Assembly: GCA_937988795.1 (NCBI GenBank)
Contig: CALKHY010000138.1
Span: forward strand, 1 to 6,088
Origin: an uncultured Candidatus Saccharibacteria bacterium
Lineage (GTDB): Bacteria; Patescibacteriota; Saccharimonadia; Saccharimonadales; UBA4665
Length of the DNA stretch: 6,088 nt
Direction of reading: 5' to 3'
Under the pieces are notes generated by a model, which ran no database searches, had not been told where the DNA came from, and was given only the letters and a program-made list of their open reading frames with translations. The position numbers were made by a program, and so were the translations under genes. This document shows, piece by piece, positions 1 through 6,088 of this stretch; within the stretch, counting starts at the first letter, position 1, and every line of letters starts with the position of its first letter.

Positions 1-2305
1 GGTTTTGTAGGTAGTCCAGGTAAATCTTGCGCTTCCGTTTTTCGGGCATGCGCTCCACACTCGTGATGTCTGGCTGGCGCTTATGAACTTCGAGTGCAAT
101 CAGGTGCGCCAGGTTCCTGGCTTGCTCGTAGGTGTATTGGGCTAACAAGGGGACGTAAATATGCATGCCAGTTTTGCCAGATGTTTTGGGGTAGGTAGGA
201 ATGCCCCATTCCTCGCAGACTTCGCGTGTGGTGTGGGCGACGCGCATAACTTCCTCAAATTTGTTGCCGTCCGGATCAAGGTCGATGACGAGCCAGTCGG
301 GCTTATCAAGGTGCCCGACGCGCGAGTTCCACGGATTAACCTCAACGCACCCGAGTTGGACCATGTAAAGCAAGGTGGCGAGATCTTCGCACACAAGCCA
401 GCGCAAATGCTCGTTGTTGGATTCCGAGAAGATGTCGGCGTGCGGCACCCAGTCCGGCAGGTGCGGGTTGTTCTTTTGATAAAAACTTTCACCCGTAATA
501 CCGTTTGGCATGCGGTTGAGTGAGTGTGGCCGGTCCTTGAGGTAGGGCAGGATGTATTCGGCAACGGATTCGTAGTATGTAAATAAGTCGCCTTTGGTGT
601 ATTTGGTTTTCGGGAAGAAAACTTTATCGAGGTTGGTTGGTGCGAACGGCAACGCATCTGTCATCCCGGACTTGATCCGGGATCCAGAAGAAGGGTTGTG
701 TTTGACTGGATTCCCGCTTTCGCGGGAATGACGTGGCGTTGAGTCGCGTGGTTCGGTTGGCATGGTGCTAGTATTTTCGGGTTTTTCGCGGCGGACGTCA
801 GTTGGTTTTTTGTCTGGGCGCAGTCCCTCGAATTCGGGATGGCGCATCATGCCGCCATCAGTCCACTCGGCAAAGCTCATTTCGCAGACGAGTTCCGGCC
901 GCACCCAGTGGACGGGTGCGTTGGGCTTGGGTTCGGTTTTGAAGGGCGAGGTTTTGCGTTCGAGCTTCTGCAGTTTGGCGAGCAGTTTTTTGCGCTCGTC
1001 GTCGGCGATGCCTCCGCCGGAATGGCCGGCGTATACGAGCTCGCCGTTTTCATATACACCAACAAGCAACGAGCCAAAGTATTTGCGGCTGCCGCGCGGT
1101 TCGGTGTAGCCGCCGATCACGACCTCTTGCCGCTGCCTGGTTTTGATTTTCAGCCAGTCTTGCCCGCGCACGTCTTCGCGGTAGGGCGAATCGGCGCGCT
1201 TGGCAACCATGCCTTCAAGTCTGCGCCGCTCCATCTCTTCAAAGAGCTTTTCGCCCTCGGTTTCGACGTGGTCGCCGTATTGTAAAATTTCATGACGCGG
1301 CAAGATATTTTTCAAAAGTATTTTGCGCTGCATGAGCGGCATGGAGCGCACATCGTGGCCGTCGCACCACAGAATATCAAAGACATAGTATTTGATATGA
1401 CCGTACGGTTCTTTGTGCCAGTGTTGCAACCATTCAAAGTGTGGCCGGCCTTCGTCGTCAACCACGACAATCTCGCCATCCAGAATAACGTCATGCTTGA
1501 TCGCATAGAGCGCTTTCGCGACCGGCGCGTACTTCTCTGAAAAGTCCAGGCCGTTTCGCGAATAAAGCTCGATCTTGTCTTTGTATTTGCTGGCGATGGC
1601 CCGGTAGCCGTCCCACTTAATCTCAAACAACCAGCCTTCCTGGCTAAACGGTTCGTCTACGAGCGTGCAGAGCATGGGTTTGATTGGCCAGGGCTTGGCT
1701 TTTTGTGGGTAATTTTTCAGGTCCGGCATTTTGCCACCGAGGTCGTCGACGCGCTTGCCGCTCACGACTGATTGGTCTTGCTTGGTTACATCTTCGGTTG
1801 TTGCGAATTCATCCGCCTTTTTGACAAGCAGCCAGGCGTTGGGATTGTCGGCATTCTTCATTTTAATAAGCGCGAATTCGCCGTTTAATTTTTTGCCATG
1901 CAAAATAAATGTTACGTGGCCTTTCTTGAGCTCTTTGCGCATGGTGGCTTCGCTGTCTTTGGGGTCGCCTTTGCGCGCCTCGTACCAGCCCTCATCCCAG
2001 ATGATGACGTTGCCAGCGCCGTATTCGCCCTCGGGAATGACGCCCTCAAACTTGCGATACTCAAACGGGTGGTCTTCGGTTTGGATGGCCAAGTGGTGTT
2101 CGTGCGGATTGAGGCTCGGGCCTTTCGGCACTGCCCAGCTCTTTAAAACGCCGTCGATCTCCAGCCGGAAATCATAATGCAGGCGCGACGCATGATGCTC
2201 CTGCACTACAAACGCGAGCCGCCGGCTTTTACTGGTTTTTACTTCGCCCCTCGGTTCGGGCGTCCGGCCGAATCTTCGTTTTCTGAAGTAATCCCTCAGT
2301 CCCAC
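1..2305 (-). CDS. ligD: Multifunctional ATP-dependent DNA ligase LigD (phosphoesterase-ligase-polymerase), C-terminus cut by window edge
   Basis: End-processing and sealing enzyme of bacterial non-homologous end joining. The frame is open from a GTG at 2305 to the window edge (768 residues seen; relatives run to about 800-870, so only the polymerase tail is missing). Residues 30-150 form the 3'-phosphoesterase domain, with expected catalytic residues H37, H43, D45, R47, H79 and Y83. The ligase domain spans about 210-500: nucleotidyl lysine K230 in IKWDGYR, motif IV EGMVAKR (K369), motif V WLKIK (K386, K388), and HPEFEGLR (489-496). The primase-polymerase domain starts near 550; its metal-binding DLD is D675/D677 and the third Asp is D764 in YLDYLQN. 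The GTG start is chosen because AAGGAA lies just upstream and the N-terminus matches the family. It follows ku by 4 nt and is surely co-transcribed. Oddity: residues 525-549 are encoded by a palindromic repeat inserted in frame in the ligase-polymerase linker. Confidence 0.96.
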   Translation of the reverse strand, partial: MGLRDYFRKRRFGRTPEPRGEVKTSKSRRLAFVVQEHHASRLHYDFRLEIDGVLKSWAVPKGPSLNPHEHHLAIQTEDHPFEYRKFEGVIPEGEYGAGNVIIWDEGWYEARKGDPKDSEATMRKELKKGHVTFILHGKKLNGEFALIKMKNADNPNAWLLVKKADEFATTEDVTKQDQSVVSGKRVDDLGGKMPDLKNYPQKAKPWPIKPMLCTLVDEPFSQEGWLFEIKWDGYRAIASKYKDKIELYSRNGLDFSEKYAPVAKALYAIKHDVILDGEIVVVDDEGRPHFEWLQHWHKEPYGHIKYYVFDILWCDGHDVRSMPLMQRKILLKNILPRHEILQYGDHVETEGEKLFEEMERRRLEGMVAKRADSPYREDVRGQDWLKIKTRQRQEVVIGGYTEPRGSRKYFGSLLVGVYENGELVYAGHSGGGIADDERKKLLAKLQKLERKTSPFKTEPKPNAPVHWVRPELVCEMSFAEWTDGGMMRHPEFEGLRPDKKPTDVRREKPENTSTMPTEPRDSTPRHSRESGNPVKHNPSSGSRIKSGMTDALPFAPTNLDKVFFPKTKYTKGDLFTYYESVAEYILPYLKDRPHSLNRMPNGITGESFYQKNNPHLPDWVPHADIFSESNNEHLRWLVCEDLATLLYMVQLGCVEVNPWNSRVGHLDKPDWLVIDLDPDGNKFEEVMRVAHTTREVCEEWGIPTYPKTSGKTGMHIYVPLLAQYTYEQARNLAHLIALEVHKRQPDITSVERMPEKRKRKIYLDYLQN
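660..732. mobile_element. Palindromic MITE-like repeat inserted in frame within ligD
   Basis: A 73-nt element made of two hairpins that are imperfect inverted copies of each other. The left hairpin is TCCCGGA (664-670), loop CTTGA, TCCGGGA (676-682). The right hairpin is ATTCCCGC (710-717), loop TTTC, GCGGGAAT (722-729). The outer ends also match as inverted repeats: GTCATCCCGG at 660-669 against the complement of the right end, GTCATTCCCG; and GATCCAG (681-687) against the complement of CTGGATT (706-712). The sequence strongly resembles a short non-autonomous repeat that I recall as scattered through many proteobacterial and other genomes, often mistranslated as peptides containing HSRESGNP. 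Here it is read on the minus strand as LigD residues 525-549, beginning RHSRESGNPV and ending SGMT. No stop or frameshift is introduced. No target-site duplication was recognised. No transposase is present, so it would need one in trans. Confidence 0.85.
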
Positions 2306-2309
2306 CTGA

Positions 2310-3077
2310 TTATTCCTTTAAGCTGGCCTTGAGGGCGGACATGAGGTCTTTGGCTGAAGTTTCTTTTGGTGCGGATTTGCTGACCGGCTTTGGTTTTTTG
2401 CCTTTGGTTTTGGCTTTGATGAGTTCCTCGAGTTCCTCGGTATAGGTGTCGTGCAGGTCTTCGGCGATAAACGGCCTGGTTTCTTGCTTAATGAGTTTGA
2501 GTGCCATTTCGATTTCTTTGTCGGTTAAGCCTTTGTCGGTGGGCAGGTTCAGCTCGCCTGGTTCGCGGATGTCGGTGGGGAAGCGCATTTGGTTAAGGAC
2601 TGGGGCGCGGCCGACGGGCTTAATAACGCCGATGTGTTCGCGCTCGTGCAGTACGAATTTGGCCAGCGCCAGCTTGCCGGATTTTTGTAGTGCTACGCGA
2701 AGGAGTGCATACGCCTTGTCGCCGCCTTTGTCCACTTCGAGGTAGTACGGTTTTTCGTAGTAGCGGATGTCTATTTCGCCTTCGTCCACGAATTGTTGGA
2801 TATCGATGGTCTGGGTTTTGGCAACGTCCAGCTCTTCCATCTCTTTTTTGGTGAGCACGATGTAGTCGCCCTCTTGGTATTCGTAACCTTTAACGATGTC
2901 GTCCCACGGGATTTCCTGGCCGTCCTTGCGGCAGATGCGGGCGTAGCGGATGGGCGCGTGGTCGGTCTTGTGTAGCATATCGAGGTCGATGCCCTGGCGC
3001 GGGTTGGTGGCGCTGTACATGCGCACCGGAATGTTAATAAGCCCAAAGCTGATTGATCCGTTCCAGATTGGCCGCAT
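2310..3077 (-). CDS. ku: Ku family DNA end-binding protein (non-homologous end joining)
   Basis: Homodimeric ring protein that threads onto DNA double-strand ends, protects them and recruits LigD. The 255 residues are typical for bacterial Ku. The N-terminus MRPIWNGSISFGLINIPVRM is the hallmark start of the Ku beta-barrel core. Further family signatures are RICRKDGQEIPWDDIVKGYEY (46-67, interrupted copy of the usual cysteine-poor bacterial form) and the segment around LAKFVLHEREH (137-148). The core ends near residue 218. A lysine-rich linker (221-238, KGKKPKP region) follows, then a short amphipathic end, DLMSALKASL (244-253), which resembles the conserved bacterial Ku tail implicated in LigD recruitment. 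ATG at 3077 has GAGGGTG just upstream. It is the first gene of a ku-ligD operon, with a 4-nt gap to ligD, and is divergent from the hydrolase gene. Identification is by family resemblance and by the adjacent ligD. Confidence 0.96.
   Translation of the reverse strand: MRPIWNGSISFGLINIPVRMYSATNPRQGIDLDMLHKTDHAPIRYARICRKDGQEIPWDDIVKGYEYQEGDYIVLTKKEMEELDVAKTQTIDIQQFVDEGEIDIRYYEKPYYLEVDKGGDKAYALLRVALQKSGKLALAKFVLHEREHIGVIKPVGRAPVLNQMRFPTDIREPGELNLPTDKGLTDKEIEMALKLIKQETRPFIAEDLHDTYTEELEELIKAKTKGKKPKPVSKSAPKETSAKDLMSALKASLKE
2313..2318 (-). promoter_or_regulatory. Ribosome binding site of ligD, inside the end of ku
   Basis: Minus-strand AAGGAA overlaps the last two codons of ku and sits 7 nt upstream of the GTG at 2305. 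It supports this GTG as the ligD start and indicates translational linkage with ku. Confidence 0.6.
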
Positions 3078-3113
3078 GTCACCCTCGCTAATTACTTCAT
3101 ACTTCTTATGGTA

Positions 3114-3128
3114 CTACACTGTAGCAGT
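3114..3128. promoter_or_regulatory. Overlapping short palindromes in the ku/hydrolase divergent region (possible operator)
   Basis: The 143-nt gap 3078-3220 carries the start regions of two divergent genes. Two small dyads overlap here: CTACA-C-TGTAG (3114-3124) and ACTG-TAG-CAGT (3118-3128). They lie 37-51 nt upstream of the ku start codon, where a ku promoter would be expected. Reading toward ku, TTGCCC and TAGTAC spaced by 17 nt are a weak promoter candidate overlapping the dyads. The dyads are short and could be chance; no known operator (for example LexA) is clearly matched. Confidence 0.22.
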
Positions 3129-3181
3129 CTTAAGGGCAAACATTTGTGCAATAGGTTACTGCGACGCCGCTGGCTTGCTCG

Positions 3182-3187
3182 TATAGT
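3182..3187 (+). promoter_or_regulatory. Candidate -10 box for the alpha/beta hydrolase gene
   Basis: TATAGT matches the sigma70-type -10 consensus at 5 of 6 positions and would start transcription near 3194, about 27 nt before the ATG. That leaves room for the Shine-Dalgarno GAGGA at 3210-3214. No convincing -35 element is present at the normal spacing, so the call is tentative. Confidence 0.3.
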
Positions 3188-3220
3188 GCCAATAGTTGGA
3201 CGGGCGGGCGAGGACGGCAA

Positions 3221-4069
3221 ATGGCTGAGAGTGAGAGCAAGCATCAGGTGACGCCGATTGTGTTTATTCACGGCCAGTGGTTACATGCGACGAGTTGGAA
3301 CGGGTGGATCAAATTTTTCCGCCGGCTGGGATACATACCAGTGGCGCCGGGCTGGCCGGGCGAGTCGGATTCGGTGCATGAGGCGCGTTTGTTGCCCGAG
3401 GCGGTGGCCGGGTATGGCGTAGAAGAGATAACTAGGTATTACGCCAGGCGAATTACGGCGATGGATATGCGGCCGGTGGTAATAGGGCATTCGTTTGGCG
3501 GTTTAGTCGCGCAAAAGCTGCTGTGTGATGGGCTGGCGACGGCAGCGATTGCCATTGCGCCCATCCAACCCCAGAGTGTGTTGCAGTTGCCACTCAGGCA
3601 GCTCGCAGCCAGTTGGCCAGCACTGAGAAATCCGTTTCGGCCAAAACGGGCGGTGTCGCTAACTGCCGATGAATTTCGCTATAGCTTTGGCAACGCCTTG
3701 TCGCGTGAGGAAGCGGTAGAACTGTATACGATGTGGTCGGTGCCATCGCCAGCGTTGCCGTTTTTTCAGATGGCGCTCGCCAGCATTTCTTCGCAGGCAA
3801 CAAAAGTAAATGTTGCAAATAGTGAGCGCGGGCCGCTGCTGCTCATTGCTGCCGGTCGCGACAACATGGCGCCGCCATCAGTGGTACGCGCACAGCAAGC
3901 GCTGTATCAGCGATCATCAACGGCGGTAACTGATCTGCAGGAATTCGACGGCCGCGGGCATTCGTTGTATATCGACAGTGGCTGGCGCGAGGTCGCTATC
4001 GCAGCATTCAACTGGCTCAAACGCCGCGTGCACCAGCAACCACCGCCATTCACGCAAGGTGCCATTTAG
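3221..4069 (+). CDS. Alpha/beta hydrolase fold protein, substrate unknown
   Basis: A 282-residue single-domain alpha/beta hydrolase, the usual length for esterase/lipase-like members. The oxyanion-hole region is VFIHGQWLH (14-22), with HG at 17-18. The nucleophile elbow is GHSFGG with S91. The acid is D214 in AAGRDNMAPP, and the catalytic histidine is H247 in GRGHSLYID, so the triad is complete. Residues about 115-200 form the cap region between core strands. There is no signal peptide or membrane segment, so it is probably cytoplasmic. ATG at 3221 is supported by GAGGA six nt upstream. It stands alone on the plus strand between minus-strand genes: divergent from ku, convergent with the lytic transglycosylase. 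The proline/glutamine-rich last dozen residues look like a disordered tail. The fold is certain from the motifs. The reaction (esterase, lipase, haloperoxidase-like or other) cannot be assigned from sequence, and nothing in the neighbourhood suggests a substrate. Confidence 0.88.
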   Translation: MAESESKHQVTPIVFIHGQWLHATSWNGWIKFFRRLGYIPVAPGWPGESDSVHEARLLPEAVAGYGVEEITRYYARRITAMDMRPVVIGHSFGGLVAQKLLCDGLATAAIAIAPIQPQSVLQLPLRQLAASWPALRNPFRPKRAVSLTADEFRYSFGNALSREEAVELYTMWSVPSPALPFFQMALASISSQATKVNVANSERGPLLLIAAGRDNMAPPSVVRAQQALYQRSSTAVTDLQEFDGRGHSLYIDSGWREVAIAAFNWLKRRVHQQPPPFTQGAI

Positions 4070-4073
4070 CACC

Positions 4074-4115
4074 AATCCTCATTTTTAATGCTATAGCATC
4101 GAAAATGAGGATTTT
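4074..4115. terminator. Nested hairpin in convergent intergenic gap, likely bidirectional terminator
   Basis: A perfect 12-bp inverted repeat, AATCCTCATTTT (4074-4085) and AAAATGAGGATT (4102-4113), encloses a second perfect palindrome, ATGCTATAGCAT (4088-4099). Only a T.G wobble and an A/C mismatch separate the two stems, so the whole could fold as one long hairpin with a TATA loop. It begins 4 nt after the hydrolase stop codon and lies 61 nt past the stop codon of the opposing transglycosylase. The plus-strand 3' side continues with TTTT and then GAGGATTAAATTATT, so the U-tract is short. The minus-strand side has none. Its position supports transcription termination. A mobile-repeat remnant is the alternative. 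Confidence 0.6.
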
Positions 4116-4174
4116 GAGGATTAAATTATTGGCACTAGTTGCGGGGTGATTGTTGCAATTGTAAGACTGGAGGT

Positions 4175-4900
4175 TTATTGTTGGACGGATTGTTCCTGCT
4201 CTTCGCGGGCTTGGTCGATGAGGCGTTGGCCGCCACGCTCCAGCCAGCGGTCGAAGGTGGGGCTGGTTTTGGCGTGCCGTTCGCGCCACATATTGAAGGC
4301 GTCGCGCGAGTACACAACGGTTTCGCTGCTGGTCAGGCCCTCGCCGCGGTATAACTTGCCAGCGGCGCCAGGGCCGCCGTTGTAACCGGCGGCAATCAGC
4401 TCAACCGTGTAGTCCCAGGATGGCCCCTGTGATGGTTCGCCAAATTCGTCGCGGAGGAACGCAAGGTAGGCGGCACCGAACTCGATGTTGGTGTGTGGGT
4501 CGGTCAGGTCGTAACTATCGCGTGGTTCCTGCAGGTATTTACGGGCAATGTCTTTGGCGGTAGGTGGCGTGACTTGCATGAGCCCCTGGGCATCGGCTGG
4601 GCTGACGGCCTTGGTGTAGCCGCCAGATTCGAGCGTGGTGATGATAGCCAGCAGGTTGGGGTTGATATTGTACTTCCGCCCCATTTCATTAAAGATGTCC
4701 TCCCAGCGTTTGACAGTGTCAGGCAGCCACGGAATCGACACGCGGGAGTCCTTTTTCGCTGCAAGCGGCGTCGGCGGTCTATCCATCCATGAGATAAGAC
4801 CCCAAAGCAGGCCAACGATCGCCGCACCGCTGGCCAACATCAGCCAATCGCGCTTGGACAGGCGCTTTAGCAGGCGAAGGCTCCCATATTTTAGTTGCAT
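4175..4900 (-). CDS. Membrane-anchored lytic transglycosylase (SLT/goose-lysozyme-like domain)
   Basis: Peptidoglycan-cleaving enzyme that cuts the MurNAc-GlcNAc bond to give anhydro-muropeptides. It has 241 residues. A short basic N-terminus (K4, R9, K12, R13, K16, R17) is followed by one membrane helix at about 19-38 and no cleavage site, so the domain is anchored with its catalytic part outside. The SLT domain spans about 65-200: catalytic glutamate E91 in TTLESGG, then AQGLMQVTPPTA (104-115), the DPHTNIEFGAAYL helix (134-146) and AAGYNGGPGA (170-179), all in family order. The C-terminal 40 residues are charged and glutamine/glutamate-rich, probably helical. ATG at 4900 has no Shine-Dalgarno; an extended -10 box directly upstream suggests a leaderless mRNA. 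It lies 43 nt after the repeat-rich surface protein and may also be reached by read-through from it. Both are envelope proteins. Roles could include wall remodelling or making room for a secretion or pilus machine; none is shown here. Confidence 0.92.
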   Translation of the reverse strand: MQLKYGSLRLLKRLSKRDWLMLASGAAIVGLLWGLISWMDRPPTPLAAKKDSRVSIPWLPDTVKRWEDIFNEMGRKYNINPNLLAIITTLESGGYTKAVSPADAQGLMQVTPPTAKDIARKYLQEPRDSYDLTDPHTNIEFGAAYLAFLRDEFGEPSQGPSWDYTVELIAAGYNGGPGAAGKLYRGEGLTSSETVVYSRDAFNMWRERHAKTSPTFDRWLERGGQRLIDQAREEQEQSVQQ

Positions 4901-4906
4901 GATTTT

Positions 4907-4915
4907 ATGATAGCA
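4907..4915 (-). promoter_or_regulatory. Extended -10 promoter placing transcription start at the transglycosylase ATG
   Basis: Minus strand reads TGCTATCAT: a TGn extension plus a hexamer matching TATAAT at 5 of 6. Six nucleotides (AAAATC) separate it from the ATG at 4900, so the expected start of transcription is the A of the start codon. There is no recognisable -35, which extended -10 promoters do not need, and no Shine-Dalgarno between promoter and gene. Confidence 0.42.
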
Positions 4916-4943
4916 GAGCTGCGCCTGCCTCGCGGCGTGGATT

Positions 4944-6088
4944 TTAACCTTTTTGCGGCCGGAACAGGAACCAGCCGAAGCCGATTAAGCTGAGGGCGAT
5001 GATGGCGTAGATAACGTACTTAATCGAACTCTTGGCTTCTTCGGAAATGGGAATGACCTCTTTGATGTCCTCGGCGTCGGTTTTTTCGGGTTGGCCTTCG
5101 GATGACTCTTCGGCAGGAGTCGCAGACAGTATTTGCGGTTCAGATTCTGGCTGGGTGTTGGTGCTGGTGTCGGTCGTGGCAACCGGCGTTGGCGTAGTGG
5201 TGTTGATGGGCTGTGGCTTGGGTTCTTCCGGTTCTGTCGGAGTAGGGGCTGGCGCCGGGCAGTCGATATGAGTCGGCATTTCGTCAGGAGCGGCGTCTGG
5301 GATGGTAATGGGTGCAGGGCTGAGCAGCCAGGTTGTGCCTAGCAGAGCAGGAACGGCGTGGGCGGTAATGATGACGTCGCTTGCGCCGCACGTCCAGCCG
5401 TCAAAGCCGCCGTCGGCATTTTGGCGGGCGAGCAACCAGCTGCGTGCCGCGTTTTTTGCGGTTTGGACGGTTTCGTTTGATGGGTCGAGTGTGTTGAGCG
5501 CCATGAGCGCCCAGGAAGTGGTCAGGCCGTCCGCTGGCCAGACAGACCCAACAGCCATCAAGAAACCGCCTTCTGGATCCTGCGCCTGCAGCAGGTAGTT
5601 CTTTGCCTTGTCGAGTGCGCTGACGAAGTCCGCGTCGTTCGGGTCGGCAAAGCCGTGGGCGGCGCCAGCCTGCATGGCGATGATGGCAGCGGCAGTCATG
5701 TCAGTGCTGGAACCGCACCAGTCAGGACACTCAGCAGTTGTGTAGCTAAAGCCGCCATCAGACTCCTGGTAGCTGAGCAGGTAGCTCAGGCTGGCCCGGG
5801 CCATGGCTGCCAGCTCGTCTTTCTGAGTTTGGGCCGGGTTGTCGATCAGAACAGCGGCGGCCATGATGCCAAACATGTCATCGCTGAGAACGCCCGGGTC
5901 GCCGATCTGCGTGCCGTCATAGAGGGCATATAATTGCTCTCCGAAATTGATACCGGTGAAAGCGTCGTTATCAAAGCCAATCGCAGCGGCCGCCAGAATG
6001 CGCCGAGCAACATCTGTTTCGTCGTTGAGCGGGTCGGCAGTGATAAAGTCGACTAGGGAGGTGCTGCCATTCTTGACCTCATTCGGAT
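4944..6088 (-). CDS. Surface protein with terpenoid-cyclase/prenyltransferase-type repeats and C-terminal membrane anchor, N-terminus outside window
   Basis: The frame is open from the right edge to the TAA at 4944-4946 (380 residues seen). An ATG at 5876 exists but the reading frame and similarity of style continue upstream, so the real start is outside. Three copies of an alpha-alpha-toroid motif, roughly L..Q..DGGF then S/T-rich then AL, are visible: YLLSYQESDGGF (about 5780-5745), YLLQAQDPEGGF (5600-5565) and WLLARQNADGGF (5438-5403). This is the fold of squalene cyclases, prenyltransferase beta subunits and cobalamin-binding transcobalamin-like proteins. Four cysteines lie in the visible repeat region and just after it (ECPDWC, WTCG, HIDC), which suggests disulfides outside the cell. 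A Pro/Thr/Glu-rich stalk of about 80 residues (about 5267-5020) follows, then a single helix YVIYAIIALSLIGFGWFLF (5018-4962) and a basic tail RPQKG, with no LPXTG motif. I infer an extracytoplasmic, membrane-tethered binding or structural protein. Enzymatic activity is not supported: no DXDD cyclase acid motif or zinc ligands are recognised in the visible part. Confidence 0.8.
   Translation of the reverse strand, partial: PNEVKNGSTSLVDFITADPLNDETDVARRILAAAAIGFDNDAFTGINFGEQLYALYDGTQIGDPGVLSDDMFGIMAAAVLIDNPAQTQKDELAAMARASLSYLLSYQESDGGFSYTTAECPDWCGSSTDMTAAAIIAMQAGAAHGFADPNDADFVSALDKAKNYLLQAQDPEGGFLMAVGSVWPADGLTTSWALMALNTLDPSNETVQTAKNAARSWLLARQNADGGFDGWTCGASDVIITAHAVPALLGTTWLLSPAPITIPDAAPDEMPTHIDCPAPAPTPTEPEEPKPQPINTTTPTPVATTDTSTNTQPESEPQILSATPAEESSEGQPEKTDAEDIKEVIPISEEAKSSIKYVIYAIIALSLIGFGWFLFRPQKG

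Noticed and set aside
142..657. 171-residue minus-strand open frame inside ligD
   Set aside because: It is out of frame with the continuous LigD polymerase frame, which carries all the expected motifs; the alternative product is a low-complexity Thr/Ser/Arg-rich shadow.
839..1285. 148-residue plus-strand open frame antisense to the LigD ligase domain
   Set aside because: It is the mirror of a codon-biased, G+C-rich gene on the other strand, with no recognisable domain and no ribosome site.
1731..2177. 148-residue plus-strand open frame antisense to the LigD phosphoesterase domain
   Set aside because: It overlaps well-supported ligD coding sequence over its whole length; serine-rich composition is typical of an antisense shadow.
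4050..4385. Several short frames at the 3' end of the transglycosylase and across the convergent gap
   Set aside because: None has a ribosome site or a recognisable product, and they conflict with the transglycosylase frame or the terminator hairpin.
4901..4943. Possible terminator between the repeat protein and the transglycosylase
   Set aside because: Only a very short GCAG/CTGC dyad is present and no T-run follows it.
5161..5267. Possible nucleotide tandem repeat in the stalk-coding region
   Set aside because: The repetition comes from biased Pro/Thr/Glu codons, with no regular unit length.
5032..5342. Gly/Val/Ser-rich plus-strand frames opposite the repeat-protein stalk
   Set aside because: Low-complexity mirror of the Pro/Thr-rich stalk codons; no independent evidence of coding.
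1..6088. CRISPR array, tRNA, rRNA or riboswitch
   Set aside because: No regularly spaced repeats, cloverleaf or conserved aptamer core was recognised; almost all of the window is coding.

Overview
The window is bacterial chromosomal DNA of moderate to high G+C (judged by eye, not counted). It has tightly packed genes, short intergenic gaps and the standard genetic code, with no in-frame TGA in the genes read. Nothing here fixes the taxon. A small Ku/LigD repair operon, a short membrane-anchored lytic transglycosylase and a terpenoid-cyclase-fold surface protein would fit a compact-genome bacterium such as a Patescibacteria/CPR member, but this is a weak inference.

Layout: positions 1-3077 (minus strand) hold a two-gene non-homologous end-joining operon. 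ku comes first (2310-3077), followed 4 nt later by a GTG-started ligD (from 2305, running off the left edge). LigD has the order phosphoesterase, ATP-dependent ligase, polymerase. A 73-nt palindromic mobile-type repeat (660-732) sits in frame in the ligD linker between ligase and polymerase and adds about 25 residues to the protein. A divergent 143-nt intergenic region (3078-3220) separates ku from a plus-strand alpha/beta hydrolase (3221-4069). A strong nested hairpin (4074-4113) lies in the convergent gap after the hydrolase. The rest is minus strand: a single-pass lytic transglycosylase (4175-4900), preceded by what looks like a leaderless extended -10 promoter, and then a large membrane-anchored, extracytoplasmic protein with terpenoid-cyclase/prenyltransferase-type repeats (4944 to beyond 6088).

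How the genes fit together: Ku binds broken DNA ends and recruits LigD, which trims, fills and seals them, so the left half can be a self-sufficient end-joining system (the LigD C-terminus is outside the window). The right half is cell-envelope related: a peptidoglycan-cleaving enzyme beside a surface-anchored repeat protein. The hydrolase has an intact catalytic triad but no visible functional link to either group.

The most notable observation is the repeat element domesticated as coding sequence inside ligD. No RNA genes, CRISPR arrays, insertion sequences with transposase, or origins were seen.
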